64,000 nt of DNA from Solirhodobacter olei (GTDB lineage Bacteria; Pseudomonadota; Alphaproteobacteria; Rhodobacterales; Rhodobacteraceae): assembly GCF_004010155.1 (NCBI RefSeq), contig NZ_RRYH01000005.1, forward strand, positions 1-64,000. The letters are read 5' to 3'. Both the position numbers and the translations under genes were made by a program. The notes below the pieces were generated by a model, which saw nothing but the letters and a program-made list of their open reading frames with translations, ran no database searches and was not told the DNA's origin. Below are positions 7,993 to 17,319 of the stretch, piece by piece (position 1 is the first letter of the stretch; every line of letters starts with the position of its first letter).

Positions 7993-9299
7993 CAGCCGAT
8001 CCTCTGCCATATCAGCGGCGGGTCATCGACCGGCGCCTCCGTCACCGTGAAGGCCGCGCGCACCTGCGCCTCTGCCGCATCCGCCGCCCCCTCGCTCGCC
8101 GCATGGATCAGCGCCAGCGGCAGCTCGGGCGAGACATGCTCGCCGATCCCCGCGATCTCCGCCAGCCCGACGGAGGGGTTGATCCGGTCGCCCTCGCGCT
8201 GCCGCCCGCCGCCGAGGCCGACGACGGCCAGCCCCAGGGCCTCGCCATCGATCGTCGCGACGTAACCCTCGCGCTCCGCCGCCACCTCGCGCACCACGGG
8301 CGCGGCGGGCAGGCGATCGGGCCAGCGCTCGACGAAATCGAGCGGGCCACCGAGTGCCGCGACCATCTCGCCGAAGATCTCCGCCGCGCGTCCGGTCTCC
8401 AGCGCCCGCATGATCCGGCCCTCGCCGTCCTCCGCGTCCTGCGCCAGCCCGCCCAGCGCCAGCGCCTCTCCGCCCAGGGCCACCGTCAGGTCCCACAGCG
8501 CGGCGTTGACCGAGGTGCCGGTCAGCGTCTCCATCACCTCGATCACCTCCAGCGCATTGCCGGCGGCGGCGGCCAGCGGCTGGCTCATATCCGTCACCAG
8601 CGCGCGGGTCATGCAGCCCGCCCCCTGCGCGGTGGCAACAAGCGCACGGGCCAGCGCCTCGGCTTCGCCCCGCGTCTTCATGAACGCGCCGGAGCCGAGC
8701 TTGACGTCAAGGACCAGCCCCTCCAGCCCGGCGGCGAGCTTCTTCGACAGGATCGAGGCGGTGATCAGGTCGATCGACTCCACCGTCCCGGTGACATCGC
8801 GGATCGCGTAAAGCCGCCGGTCCGCCGGGGCCACGTCGCCGTTGGCGGCGACGATGGCGCAGCCGATCTCCTCCACGATCTCGCAGAGCCGCTCCGTCGG
8901 GACATCGGCGCGGAACCCGGGGATCGCCTCCAGCTTGTCGAGCGTGCCCCCGGTGTGGCCGAGGCCGCGGCCCGAGATCATCGGCACATAGGCCCCGCAG
9001 GCCGCCAGCGCCGGGGCGAGCAGCAGCGAGACGCAATCGCCGATCCCGCCCGTCGAATGCTTGTCGAGCACGGGGCCCGGCAGGTCCCATTCAAGGACCG
9101 CGCCCGAATCCCGCATCGCCCGGGTCAGCGCCACGCGCCCAGCCTCGCCCAGCCCCTTGAGGCAGACGGCCATGGCGAAGGCCCCAGCCTGCGCGTCGCT
9201 GACCTCGCCGGAGGCGAGACCGCGTGCGAACCAGGCCAGCGCCTCCGCCGACGGCGGCCGCCCCTGGCGGAGCCCGGCGATCAGCGCGCGCGCATCCAT
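7992..9299 (-). CDS. deoA: Thymidine phosphorylase
   Basis: A 435-residue pyrimidine nucleoside phosphorylase. The phosphate-binding loop DKHSTGGIGD lies near residue 80, and the glycine-rich ISGRGLGHTGGTLDKLE segment, near residue 110, is diagnostic of the family. The C-terminal barrel-sandwich part (EGYVATIDGEALGLAVVGLGGGR) is complete. It splits thymidine or deoxyuridine into base and deoxyribose 1-phosphate, feeding deoB. One base separates it from the cdd stop, and its own stop is fused to the deoB start. Confidence 0.97.
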   Translation of the reverse strand: MDARALIAGLRQGRPPSAEALAWFARGLASGEVSDAQAGAFAMAVCLKGLGEAGRVALTRAMRDSGAVLEWDLPGPVLDKHSTGGIGDCVSLLLAPALAACGAYVPMISGRGLGHTGGTLDKLEAIPGFRADVPTERLCEIVEEIGCAIVAANGDVAPADRRLYAIRDVTGTVESIDLITASILSKKLAAGLEGLVLDVKLGSGAFMKTRGEAEALARALVATAQGAGCMTRALVTDMSQPLAAAAGNALEVIEVMETLTGTSVNAALWDLTVALGGEALALGGLAQDAEDGEGRIMRALETGRAAEIFGEMVAALGGPLDFVERWPDRLPAAPVVREVAAEREGYVATIDGEALGLAVVGLGGGRQREGDRINPSVGLAEIAGIGEHVSPELPLALIHAASEGAADAAEAQVRAAFTVTEAPVDDPPLIWQRIG

Positions 9300-9300
9300 T

Positions 9301-9693
9301 TCAGGCGCGGTCCATGTGGGTCGCGCCGAAAGCCCCGGGCAGAAGTGCCGCGACGGTGGTCTTCAGGCTCTTGCCGTCGGTGGTGCAGAGCGTCACCGCC
9401 ACGTCGCCCGCCGCGAATTCGGCGATCTTCTGACGGCAGCCGCCGCAGGGCGGCACCGGGTCCGGGCTGTCGGCGATCACCAGGATCTCGGCGATCCGCC
9501 TATCGCCCGCCGCCACCATGGCCGCGATCGCACCCGCCTCGGCGCAGGTGCCCTCGGGATAGGCCACGTTCTCGACATTGCAGCCGACATGCACATGACC
9601 CTCGGCAGAGCGCAGCGCGGCCCCCACCTTGAAGCGGGAATAGGGGGCATGGGCGTTCTCGCGCACCTTGGTCGCAGCATCGAGCAGGGTCAT
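9301..9693 (-). CDS. cdd: Cytidine deaminase
   Basis: A 130-residue protein of the small, tetrameric cytidine deaminase type. The catalytic block is CAEAGAI (zinc Cys and proton-shuttling Glu), and the two other zinc cysteines sit in PCGGCRQ. It converts cytidine and deoxycytidine to (deoxy)uridine. The ATG at 9693 has a clear GGAGG upstream. It is the first gene of the gapless five-gene salvage operon, so the operon promoter should lie in 9694-9931. Confidence 0.95.
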   Translation of the reverse strand: MTLLDAATKVRENAHAPYSRFKVGAALRSAEGHVHVGCNVENVAYPEGTCAEAGAIAAMVAAGDRRIAEILVIADSPDPVPPCGGCRQKIAEFAAGDVAVTLCTTDGKSLKTTVAALLPGAFGATHMDRA

Positions 9694-9790
9694 CGGTCCT
9701 CCGGCGTTTCGGGCGAGTGTGATGCGCGGGGCGAGCGGGGGCAAGGGGGCCTCTGGCCATGCGATCCATCGCCCGATACGCGCCGCAGGC

Positions 9791-9931
9791 GCAGGGCGAG
9801 CGCCTGCCCGCCCGGACGGGCTGGCGCTTTGACACCCCCGCAAAGCTCCGGCTCAGGCAGGACGTGGCCACCACAAATGGCGAAGCTCGAACGGCAGGAC
9901 GCGCCACCCCGCGGGCAGGCGCTCGCCCTGC
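9791..9931. repeat. Perfect 21-bp inverted repeat flanking 99 bp
   Basis: Positions 9791-9811 and 9911-9931 are exact reverse complements of each other (core GGGCGAGCGCCTGCCC versus GGGCAGGCGCTCGCCC). The left arm overlaps a further hairpin, GCGCC...GGCGC at about 9799-9826, followed by a small CTTTG/CAAAG dyad. The element lies between cdd and the cupin gene; the right arm ends exactly where the cupin stop codon begins. It could be a REP-like element, a small non-autonomous element or a bidirectional transcription stop. Confidence 0.8.
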
Positions 9932-11014
9932 CTACACCGCTTCGGTTCGGAACGCCCCGGGCAGCGAGACCTCCAGCAGCTCGAAATCCGCCGAGGGCTC
10001 GGCATAGCGGGTCGCCATCCCCGGCGGGATCACGAAGGCATCGCCCTCGGTCAGGCGCTGCGGGTCCTTGCCCTCGCCCTCCAGCAGCATCGAACCGCCC
10101 ATGACGAAGCTGAAAAGGATATCGGCGTCGTGCTTCGTCCAGGGCGCCGCGCCCTCTCCCGGGCGAACGACCTGCACCCCGGCCACGCCCCGGGTGTTGG
10201 CGTTGATGGTCGTGTCGCGCGCGACGAAGCCCGGCACCCGGAACGGCGCCCAGTCCGCGCCCTTGGCCAGGTTGTGGACGAACCGCTGGCCCTCCCATTC
10301 CCGCTCCGGCCGGAAATCGGGGGTCGGCAGGGTGATGACATGCTCGATCTCGGTCACATGCTCGGCCGGCACGCCGATCTCGATCACCTCGATCCCGTCA
10401 GAAGCCTCCAGCACCCGGTGCCGGATCTCCGGCGGCTGGATGAAGCAGTCCCCGGCGGTCAGCCGCCGCTTCGGGCCCTGGTCCTCGTAGACCACGTCGA
10501 CCCAGCCCTTGTAGCAGAAGATCAGCTGGAACCCGACCTTGTGGAAATGCACGATGTCCGGCACCGGCCCGCCGTCCGGGATGCGGATGTGGCTGGCGAT
10601 GATCGAGCCGCCAAGGCGCGAGGGGATCAGGTCGCGGTACTGCATCCCGGCGCGGCCGACGATCCAGGGCGCCTTGTCGGCCAGCCGGCGCACGACGAAT
10701 TCATGCTGCGTCGGCGGCATCACCACCGGCGGGTCAAGCGGTTCGATCACCACCTCGGTTCCGCCCGGCGCGGTCAGGTGGGTCTCGCCGCCCGCGATCA
10801 GCACCGGATCGTCGGCAAGGATGGCCAGGCGGCCCGGCGCGCCCTGCCCCGCCTCCAGCCGCAGCCGCAGGCCGTGGCCGGAGAAGCAGGCATGGCTCGG
10901 GTTGTCGGCGGGCCAGATCCGGTCCATCCGCATCCCCAGACGCTTGGTGAAGAAGCCGATATCGCCCACGAGGTCGCCTGTCGGCAGCCGCACTTCGGCC
11001 CGGATGTTCTGCAT
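9932..11014 (-). CDS. VOC-like/bicupin fusion protein, function unknown
   Basis: A 360-residue protein that appears to have three parts. Residues 1-85 resemble a glyoxalase/VOC half-domain (GDIGFFTKRLGMRMDRIWPADNP...HGLRLRLE). Residues about 115-215 form a cupin (HFHKVGFQLIFCYKG, then PPEIRHRVLEASDG, supplying His ligands), and about 245-355 a second cupin (WTKHDADILFSFVMGG, IPPGMATRY) whose second motif lacks the usual His. The start at 11014 has GGGAGTGGAAAG before it. A dioxygenase or sugar/aromatic-acid role is conceivable but not shown. A TATTTC-N6-GAAATA palindrome lies about 70 bp upstream, suggesting its own regulator. Confidence 0.65.
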   Translation of the reverse strand: MQNIRAEVRLPTGDLVGDIGFFTKRLGMRMDRIWPADNPSHACFSGHGLRLRLEAGQGAPGRLAILADDPVLIAGGETHLTAPGGTEVVIEPLDPPVVMPPTQHEFVVRRLADKAPWIVGRAGMQYRDLIPSRLGGSIIASHIRIPDGGPVPDIVHFHKVGFQLIFCYKGWVDVVYEDQGPKRRLTAGDCFIQPPEIRHRVLEASDGIEVIEIGVPAEHVTEIEHVITLPTPDFRPEREWEGQRFVHNLAKGADWAPFRVPGFVARDTTINANTRGVAGVQVVRPGEGAAPWTKHDADILFSFVMGGSMLLEGEGKDPQRLTEGDAFVIPPGMATRYAEPSADFELLEVSLPGAFRTEAV

Positions 11015-11079
11015 CTTTCCACTCCCGCTGGCATGGCGGCCTTCTGGCCTTGATGTTTTGGCTAGCGCGCGCCCGAAAC

Positions 11080-11097
11080 TATTTCAATCTCGAAATA
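11080..11097. promoter_or_regulatory. TATTTC-N6-GAAATA palindrome upstream of the cupin gene
   Basis: Perfect 6+6 bp dyad TATTTC/GAAATA spaced by six bases, in an AT-rich patch 66 bp before the cupin gene start. The arm sequence and spacing resemble operators of MarR-family regulators of catabolic genes (inference). No marR gene is present in the window. Confidence 0.5.
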
Positions 11098-11309
11098 ATG
11101 CCCGGCTCGCCCCCGCCGCCCGATGCAGCGGCCGGCGGCCCTCCTCACAGCGTCGTGAGGGGTATACCGGCGCATCGCCGCCTGCCGCCCCCACGCGCCA
11201 TCTTGCACCCCCCGGCGCGCGGCGCGAAACTGCGGACGCCGCGGCCCGATTTGCAAGTTCCGCTTGAAACAGCCGCGCGCGGGGCGCTATTCCGGTCGGA
11301 CGTCCGATA

Positions 11310-11323
11310 GTTTAACGTTAAAC
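11310..11323. promoter_or_regulatory. GTTTAACGTTAAAC palindrome just upstream of maeB
   Basis: A perfect 14-bp palindrome with a central CG, ending 24 bp before the maeB ATG. Central-CG symmetric operators are typical of LacI-family repressors; in Rhodobacter-type bacteria a LacI-family regulator (CceR) controls central carbon metabolism, which makes it a candidate. The position over the leader would suit repression. Confidence 0.55.
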
Positions 11324-11347
11324 AATTCGCGGGGGAGAGGGCGGAGC

Positions 11348-13627
11348 ATGGAAGAGGCCCGGCAGGACAACGCGCGGCAGGCCGCGCTCGACTACCACGA
11401 GTTCCCCAAGCCCGGGAAGCTCGAGATCCGGGCGACGAAGCCGCTGGCCAACGGCCGCGACCTGGCCCGCGCCTATTCCCCCGGCGTGGCCGAGGCCTGC
11501 CTGGAGATCAAGGCGGATCCCGCCACCGCCCACCGCTACACCTCGCGCGGCAACCTCGTCGGCGTCGTCACCAACGGCTCGGCGGTGCTCGGCCTCGGCA
11601 ATATCGGCGCGCTGGCGGCGAAGCCGGTGATGGAGGGCAAGGCCGTCCTCTTCAAGAAATTCGCCAATATCGACTGCTTCGACATCGAGCTGGCCGAGAA
11701 GGACCCCGAGAAGCTGGCCGACCTGGTCTGCGCACTGGAACCCACCTTCGGCGCCATCAACCTCGAGGACATCAAGGCCCCCGACTGCTTCATCGTCGAG
11801 AAGCTCTGCCGCGAGCGGATGAACATCCCGGTCTTCCACGACGACCAGCACGGCACCGCCATCGTCGTCGGCGCCGCGGCCACCAACGCGCTGCGCGTCG
11901 CGAACAAGAAATTCGAAGAGATCAAGGTCGTCTCCACCGGTGGTGGCGCGGCCGGGATCGCCTGCCTCAACATGCTGCTCAAGCTCGGCGTCAAGCGCGA
12001 GAACGTCTGGCTCTGCGACATCAACGGCGTCGTCTACGAGGGCCGCGAGGAGGACATGAACCCGCTCAAGGCCGCCTTCGCCCAGGCGACCGACAAGCGC
12101 GAACTCTCGGAAGTGATTGACGATGCCGACCTCTTCCTCGGCCTTTCCGGCCCGGGCGTGCTGAAGCCCGAGATGGTCTCGCGCATGGCCAAGCGCCCGA
12201 TCATCTTCGCGCTCGCCAACCCGACGCCCGAGATCATGCCCGCCGATGCGCGTGATGTCGCGCCCGACGCGATCATCGCCACCGGCCGGTCCGACTATCC
12301 CAACCAGGTCAACAACGTCCTCTGCTTCCCCTTCATCTTCCGCGGCGCGCTCGACGTCGGGGCGACCACGATCAACGACGAGATGAAGATCGCCTGCATC
12401 GAGGGCATCGCGGCGCTCGCCCGCGCCACCACCTCGGCCGAGGCCGCGGCCGCCTATCGCGGCGAACAGATGAGCTTCGGCGCCGATTACCTGATCCCCA
12501 AGCCCTTCGACCCGCGCCTGATGGGCGTCGTCGCCGGCGCGGTGGCCAAGGCCGCGATGGAAACCGGCGTCGCAACGCGGCCGATCGAGGATCTGGCCGC
12601 CTACAAGGCCCAGCTCGACGGGTCCGTCTTCCGCTCCGCGCTGATGATGCGCCCGGTGTTCGAGGCCTCCCACAGCGCCCAGCGCCGCATCGTCTTCGCC
12701 GAGGGCGAGGACGAACGCGTCCTGCGCGCCGCCAACGCGATGCTGGAGGAAACCTCCACCGTGCCGATCCTGATCGGCCGGCCCGAGGTGGTGGAGAAGC
12801 GTTGCGAACGCGCCGGCCTGCCGATCCGGCCGGGCCGCGACTTCGCCATCGTCAACCCGGAGAACGATCCCCGCTACCGCGACTACTGGGAGACCTATCA
12901 CGGCCTGATGCAGCGCCGCGGCGTGACGCCGGACATCGCCCGCGCGGTGATGCGGACCAATGCCACCGCCATCGCCGCCGTCATGGTCCATCGCGACGAG
13001 GCGGATTCGATGATCTGCGGCACCTTCGGCCAGTACCTCTGGCACCTGAACTACGTCCGCCAGATCCTCGCCCGCGGCGGGCTCCGGCCCGTCGGCGCGC
13101 TCTCGCTCATGATCATGGAGGACGGGCCGCTCTTCATCGCCGACACCCAGATCAACTCCGAACCGACGCCGGAGCAGATCGCCGACTCCGTCATCGGCGC
13201 CGCCCGCCATGTCCGCCGCTTCGGGGTCACCCCCAAGGTCGCGCTCTGCTCGCATTCCCAGTTCGGCAACCTCGAGAATTCCTCCGGTCAGCGGATGCGC
13301 TCGGCCATGGAACTCCTCGACCTGATGGATCCCGATTTCGCCTATGACGGCGAGATGCCGATCGACTCTGCGCTCGACCCCGAACAGCGCGCCCGCGTCT
13401 TCCCCAACGGGCGGTTCGACGGTCAGGCGAACGTCCTGATCTTCGCCAATACCGACGCGGCAAGCGGGGTGCGCAACATCCTCAAGGCCCGTGCAGGCGG
13501 GCTGGAGGTGGGGCCGATCCTGATGGGCATGGGCAACCGCGCCCATATCGTCACCCCGGCGATCACGGCGCGCGGGCTTCTCAACGTCGCCGCCATCGCG
13601 GGCACGCCGGTCGCCAAGTACAGCTGA
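11348..13627 (+). CDS. maeB: NADP-dependent malic enzyme with C-terminal phosphotransacetylase-like domain
   Basis: A 759-residue protein of the long malic enzyme type. Residues 1-430 are the malic enzyme part: [10 protein letters not shown] near the start, GLGNIGALA, the metal/catalytic [10 protein letters not shown] block and the nucleotide motif [10 protein letters not shown]. Residues 430-759 form a phosphotransacetylase-like domain ([16 protein letters not shown]..., GILNVAAI-type end), which in MaeB serves allosteric control by acetyl-CoA rather than catalysis. It decarboxylates malate to pyruvate with NADP, supporting growth on C4 and C2 acids. The ATG at 11348 gives the family-normal length; the open frame extends 28 codons further without a better start. 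A palindrome lies just upstream and a terminator hairpin at 13680. Confidence 0.96.
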   Translation: MEEARQDNARQAALDYHEFPKPGKLEIRATKPLANGRDLARAYSPGVAEACLEIKADPATAHRYTSRGNLVGVVTNGSAVLGLGNIGALAAKPVMEGKAVLFKKFANIDCFDIELAEKDPEKLADLVCALEPTFGAINLEDIKAPDCFIVEKLCRERMNIPVFHDDQHGTAIVVGAAATNALRVANKKFEEIKVVSTGGGAAGIACLNMLLKLGVKRENVWLCDINGVVYEGREEDMNPLKAAFAQATDKRELSEVIDDADLFLGLSGPGVLKPEMVSRMAKRPIIFALANPTPEIMPADARDVAPDAIIATGRSDYPNQVNNVLCFPFIFRGALDVGATTINDEMKIACIEGIAALARATTSAEAAAAYRGEQMSFGADYLIPKPFDPRLMGVVAGAVAKAAMETGVATRPIEDLAAYKAQLDGSVFRSALMMRPVFEASHSAQRRIVFAEGEDERVLRAANAMLEETSTVPILIGRPEVVEKRCERAGLPIRPGRDFAIVNPENDPRYRDYWETYHGLMQRRGVTPDIARAVMRTNATAIAAVMVHRDEADSMICGTFGQYLWHLNYVRQILARGGLRPVGALSLMIMEDGPLFIADTQINSEPTPEQIADSVIGAARHVRRFGVTPKVALCSHSQFGNLENSSGQRMRSAMELLDLMDPDFAYDGEMPIDSALDPEQRARVFPNGRFDGQANVLIFANTDAASGVRNILKARAGGLEVGPILMGMGNRAHIVTPAITARGLLNVAAIAGTPVAKYS

Positions 13628-13679
13628 GTGGGGCGCCCCCGTTGGGCGCGCCGCCGGCAGGCAGATCCGGGCCAGGGTG

Positions 13680-13705
13680 AAAGGCGGGGCCTCTCCGCCT
13701 TTTGT
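13680..13705 (+). terminator. Rho-independent terminator after maeB
   Basis: Stem AAAGGCGG/CCGCCTTT with a 7-base loop followed by TTGT, 52 bp after the maeB stop. Confidence 0.75.
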
Positions 13706-13782
13706 CGCATCCCCACGCAACAACATTGCGCAAGCCGCCCCCTCCGGCGTAACAGAACGCAATGGCAGTGCGGGAGGCCACG

Positions 13783-15675
13783 ATGAGCTATGCCGAAACC
13801 TACGCCAGCTGGCAGCGCGATCCAGAGGCGTTCTGGATGCAGGCCGCCGAGGCAATCGACTGGGTGAAAAAGCCCAGCCGCGCGCTTTTTGCCGATAACG
13901 CGCCGCTTTACGAATGGTTCAAGGATGGGCTGGTCAACGCCTGCTGGAACGCGGTCGACCGCCACGTCCTTGCCGGGCGCGGCCCGCAATACGCGATCAT
14001 CCACGACAGCCCGGTGACCGGCCGCACCCACAAGATCACCTATTCCGAGCTCCGGAACCGCGTCGCCAGCCTTGCAGGCGCGCTGCGTGCGAAGGGGGTG
14101 GAGAAGGGCGACCGCGTCATCATCTACATGCCGATGGTGCCCGAGGCGCTGGAGGCGATGCTCGCCTGCGCCCGGCTCGGCGCGATCCATTCCGTGGTCT
14201 TCGGCGGCTTCGCGGCGCATGAACTGGCCGTGCGGATCGACGACGCCAAGCCCAAGGCGATCCTCGCCGCCTCCTGCGGGATCGAGCCGGGCCGCTATGT
14301 CCACTACAAGCCGCTTCTGGACGAGGCCATCGAGATCGCGCACCACAAGCCCGATTTCTGCGTCATCCTCCAGCGCGAGATGGAAGTGGCCAGGATGGTC
14401 GAGGGCCGGGACTTCGGCTGGCACAGCTTCCAGTACGGCGCGCCCCAGGCCGACTGCGTGCCGGTGGAGGGCGATCACCCGGCCTATATCCTTTACACCT
14501 CCGGCACCACGGGCCAGCCGAAGGGTGTCGTGCGCCCCACCGCCGGGCATCTGGTGGCGCTCCACTGGTCGATGAAGAACATCTACGGCGTCGATCCGGG
14601 AGAGGTGTTCTGGGCCGCCTCCGACGTCGGCTGGGTCGTCGGCCACAGCTACATCTGCTACGCGCCGCTGGTGCATGGCAACACCACCGTGGTCTTCGAG
14701 GGCAAGCCCGTCGGCACCCCCGACGCCGGTACCTTCTGGCGGGTGATCCGCGACCACAAGGTGGCGAGCTTCTTCACCGCCCCCACCGCCTTCCGCGCCA
14801 TCAAGCGCGAGGACCCGGAAGGCCGGCTGCTGGCGGACTACGACCTCAAGTCTCTCCGCGCGCTCTTTCTTGCCGGCGAACGCGCCGATCCCGCGACGAT
14901 CGAATGGGCGCAGGAGAAGCTGAAGGTTCCCGTCATCGACCATTGGTGGCAGACCGAGACCGGCTGGCCCATCGCCGCCAACCCGCTGGGGATCGAGGCG
15001 CTGCCGGTGAAGATCGGCTCCCCCTCCGTCGCGATGCCGGGCTGGGACGTGCAGGCGCTGGACGAGGGCGGCCATCCCGTGCCTCCCGGCACGCTGGGTG
15101 CCATCGCGGTGAAGCTGCCCCTGCCGCCCGGCACGCTGCCCACGCTCTGGAATGCCGAGGACCGGTTCCGGAAGGCCTATCTCAGCCATTTCCCCGGCTA
15201 TTACGAGACCGGCGACGCGGGGTTCATCGACGAGGACGGCTACATCTACATCATGGCCCGCACCGACGACGTCATCAACGTCGCGGGCCACCGCCTTTCC
15301 ACCGGCGCGATGGAGGAGGTGCTGGCCTCGCACCCCGATGTGGCCGAATGCGCGGTGATCGGGGTGACGGACGCGCTGAAGGGGCAGCTTCCGCTCGGCT
15401 TCCTCTGCCTCAACAAGGGCTGCAACCGCCCGCGCGAGGCGGTGGTGGCCGAGGTCGTGGCGCTGGTGCGCGATCAGATCGGCCCGGTCGCGGCCTTCAA
15501 GCGCGCCTGCGTGGTCGAGAGGCTGCCGAAGACCCGCTCGGGAAAGATCCTGCGCGCCACCATGGCGAAGATCGCCGACGGCACGGCCTTCAAGACCCCG
15601 GCGACGATCGATGATCCCGCGATCCTGGACGAGATCGCCCTGGCGCTGCGCGGCCTCGGCTATGCTGGCGGCTAA
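13783..15675 (+). CDS. prpE: Propionyl-CoA synthetase (acyl-CoA synthetase)
   Basis: A 630-residue ANL-superfamily ligase that activates propionate to propionyl-CoA via an acyl-adenylate. The ATP loop YTSGTTGQPKGVV (near residue 242), the WWQTETGWP motif near 390, the YYETGDAGFIDEDGYIYIMARTDDVINVAGHR core and the catalytic lysine in KTRSGKILR are all in place. The N-terminus (ASWQRDPEAFWMQAAEAIDWVKKPSRAL) is the ACAS domain in the PrpE rather than Acs form; acetate cannot be excluded as a substrate. ATG 13783 follows GGGAGGCCACG. A maeB terminator precedes it, so it has its own promoter. Confidence 0.9.
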   Translation: MSYAETYASWQRDPEAFWMQAAEAIDWVKKPSRALFADNAPLYEWFKDGLVNACWNAVDRHVLAGRGPQYAIIHDSPVTGRTHKITYSELRNRVASLAGALRAKGVEKGDRVIIYMPMVPEALEAMLACARLGAIHSVVFGGFAAHELAVRIDDAKPKAILAASCGIEPGRYVHYKPLLDEAIEIAHHKPDFCVILQREMEVARMVEGRDFGWHSFQYGAPQADCVPVEGDHPAYILYTSGTTGQPKGVVRPTAGHLVALHWSMKNIYGVDPGEVFWAASDVGWVVGHSYICYAPLVHGNTTVVFEGKPVGTPDAGTFWRVIRDHKVASFFTAPTAFRAIKREDPEGRLLADYDLKSLRALFLAGERADPATIEWAQEKLKVPVIDHWWQTETGWPIAANPLGIEALPVKIGSPSVAMPGWDVQALDEGGHPVPPGTLGAIAVKLPLPPGTLPTLWNAEDRFRKAYLSHFPGYYETGDAGFIDEDGYIYIMARTDDVINVAGHRLSTGAMEEVLASHPDVAECAVIGVTDALKGQLPLGFLCLNKGCNRPREAVVAEVVALVRDQIGPVAAFKRACVVERLPKTRSGKILRATMAKIADGTAFKTPATIDDPAILDEIALALRGLGYAGG

Positions 15676-15750
15676 GACCCGCCGGCTGCGGCGGGCCGCG
15701 CCAACCGGTGCTATTGGCGATTGCGTTCGGGTTCAGTAGACTGAACCCGG

Positions 15751-17319
15751 ATGCAACCCCGGATAGAGGCTGAGCCCGTGCCGAATGACCGGACCGCCCC
15801 CCAGGCGGCACCCGCTTCCCTGATGATGTCCGCGGCCGGGCCGGAAGGCTCCGACGCCTCGCGGCTGGCTTTGCTTGGCCATGACCTGCGCGCGGCGGTC
15901 TCCGACATCATCGGCGGCCTCCGGCTGATCGACGCGGGCCGCCTGGACGACGCGCCGCGTCTGCAACTGGAGCGTGTGCGCGCCGCCAGCGAGGTGCTCG
16001 CCCGATTGCTGGAGGACGCGCTCGCCCCGATGATCGACGAGGGCGGCACCACCGGCAACGCGCCGGCCAGCCTGCCACTCGCCCGGCTCCTGCGCGATGT
16101 CGAGCTGCGCTGGTCCGGCCGCGCCCGCGAAAAGGGCGTGGGCTTCGTCATGGCGCTGGCCCCGGACCTGCCCCGCGTCGTGCGGCTCGACCGCATCGCG
16201 CTGGAACGGATCCTGTCGAACCTGATCTCCAACGCGGTGAAATACACCGACTCGGGCGAGATCCGCGTCTCCCTCGCGCTCGCCCCCGACGCGGCGCTGG
16301 TGTTCCGGGTCGAGGACGACGGCCCCGGCTTCCCCGATGCGGGCCAGGCCAGCCACCACCCGCCGCGTGCCGGCAGCGGCCTCGGGCTGAAGATCGCGCA
16401 GGAGATGGCCACCCGCCTCGGCGGCACGCTGGCCACCGGAAACCGCCCCGCCGGCGGCGCGCTGGTGACGCTGACCATTCCCCAGACCGCCTGGCAGCCC
16501 CCCACCGGCCCGGCCGAGGCAGAGCCCGGCGCCGCCGCCCTGCCCGACCTGCGCGGCCTGAAGATCCTCGTCGCCGAGGACAGCGAGACCAACCAGCTTC
16601 TCATGCGCCACATGCTCGCCGCGCTCGGGGCCGAGGCAGAGATGGCCTCCGACGGGGTCGAGGCGCTCGGCCGGCTCGACCGCGAGGGCTTCGACGCGGC
16701 CCTGATCGACATCGAGATGCCGCGGCTCTCGGGCATAGAGGTGATGCGCGCCATCCGCTCGGGCGGCGGGCGCCATGCCGATATCCCGATCATGGCGGTC
16801 ACGGCCTACGTGCTGCGCGCCAACCGCGAGGCGATCTATGCCGCCGGTGCCGATTCCATCCTCGCCAAGCCGCTCGGCGGGCTGGAGGCCTTCGGCGCCG
16901 CAATGGCCACGCTCTTCGACCGCTCCCGCCCGGCCGAGCCGCACCCCGCGCAGCCGCGCGAGCCGCGCGCGCTCGACACCGGGCGCTTCGAAGCGCTGCT
17001 GGAGATGGCCGGGCCGGAAAGCCGGGCTGAGCTGCTGACCCGGCTCCTCAGCGACCTGCGCTCGGTCGAGCGCGGACTGGTCCTGGGCTGCTCGGAACCC
17101 GATCACGCGCTGATCCGCTCGCAGACCCATGTGCTGATCGCCGTCGCCGGCGCGGTCGGCGCCGAACGGCTGATGAAATCGGCCGAAAGCCTCAACGCCG
17201 CAGGCCGCACCCGCGACGCCGATGCGGTCAAGGCGGTCGCCCCGGAAACCCTCGCGCTGCTCGATGATCTGATCCATTTCGTCTCCGGCCACGTACCTCC
17301 ACACTCGGAGGCAAGATGA
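15751..17319 (+). CDS. Soluble hybrid histidine kinase: HisKA-HATPase-REC-Hpt
   Basis: A 522-residue protein with a complete phosphorelay in one chain. HisKA has the phosphoacceptor H44 in LLGHDLRAAV; the ATPase has its N box (LERILSNLISNAVKYTD, 151-166), VEDDGPGF and GSGLGLKIAQ; a receiver domain (268-390) has D320 in LIDIEMP; a C-terminal Hpt-like domain has H460 in SQTHVLIAVAGAVGA. No transmembrane segment and no sensor domain are present, only about 35 residues before HisKA, so the input must come from a partner or from the cytoplasm. The stop overlaps the next gene's start (ATGA), coupling it to a sigma-54 response regulator to which it presumably passes phosphate. Confidence 0.88.
   Translation: MQPRIEAEPVPNDRTAPQAAPASLMMSAAGPEGSDASRLALLGHDLRAAVSDIIGGLRLIDAGRLDDAPRLQLERVRAASEVLARLLEDALAPMIDEGGTTGNAPASLPLARLLRDVELRWSGRAREKGVGFVMALAPDLPRVVRLDRIALERILSNLISNAVKYTDSGEIRVSLALAPDAALVFRVEDDGPGFPDAGQASHHPPRAGSGLGLKIAQEMATRLGGTLATGNRPAGGALVTLTIPQTAWQPPTGPAEAEPGAAALPDLRGLKILVAEDSETNQLLMRHMLAALGAEAEMASDGVEALGRLDREGFDAALIDIEMPRLSGIEVMRAIRSGGGRHADIPIMAVTAYVLRANREAIYAAGADSILAKPLGGLEAFGAAMATLFDRSRPAEPHPAQPREPRALDTGRFEALLEMAGPESRAELLTRLLSDLRSVERGLVLGCSEPDHALIRSQTHVLIAVAGAVGAERLMKSAESLNAAGRTRDADAVKAVAPETLALLDDLIHFVSGHVPPHSEAR

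Noticed and set aside
11318-13855. 845-codon minus-strand frame over maeB
   Set aside because: Shadow of maeB; no start context or domain.
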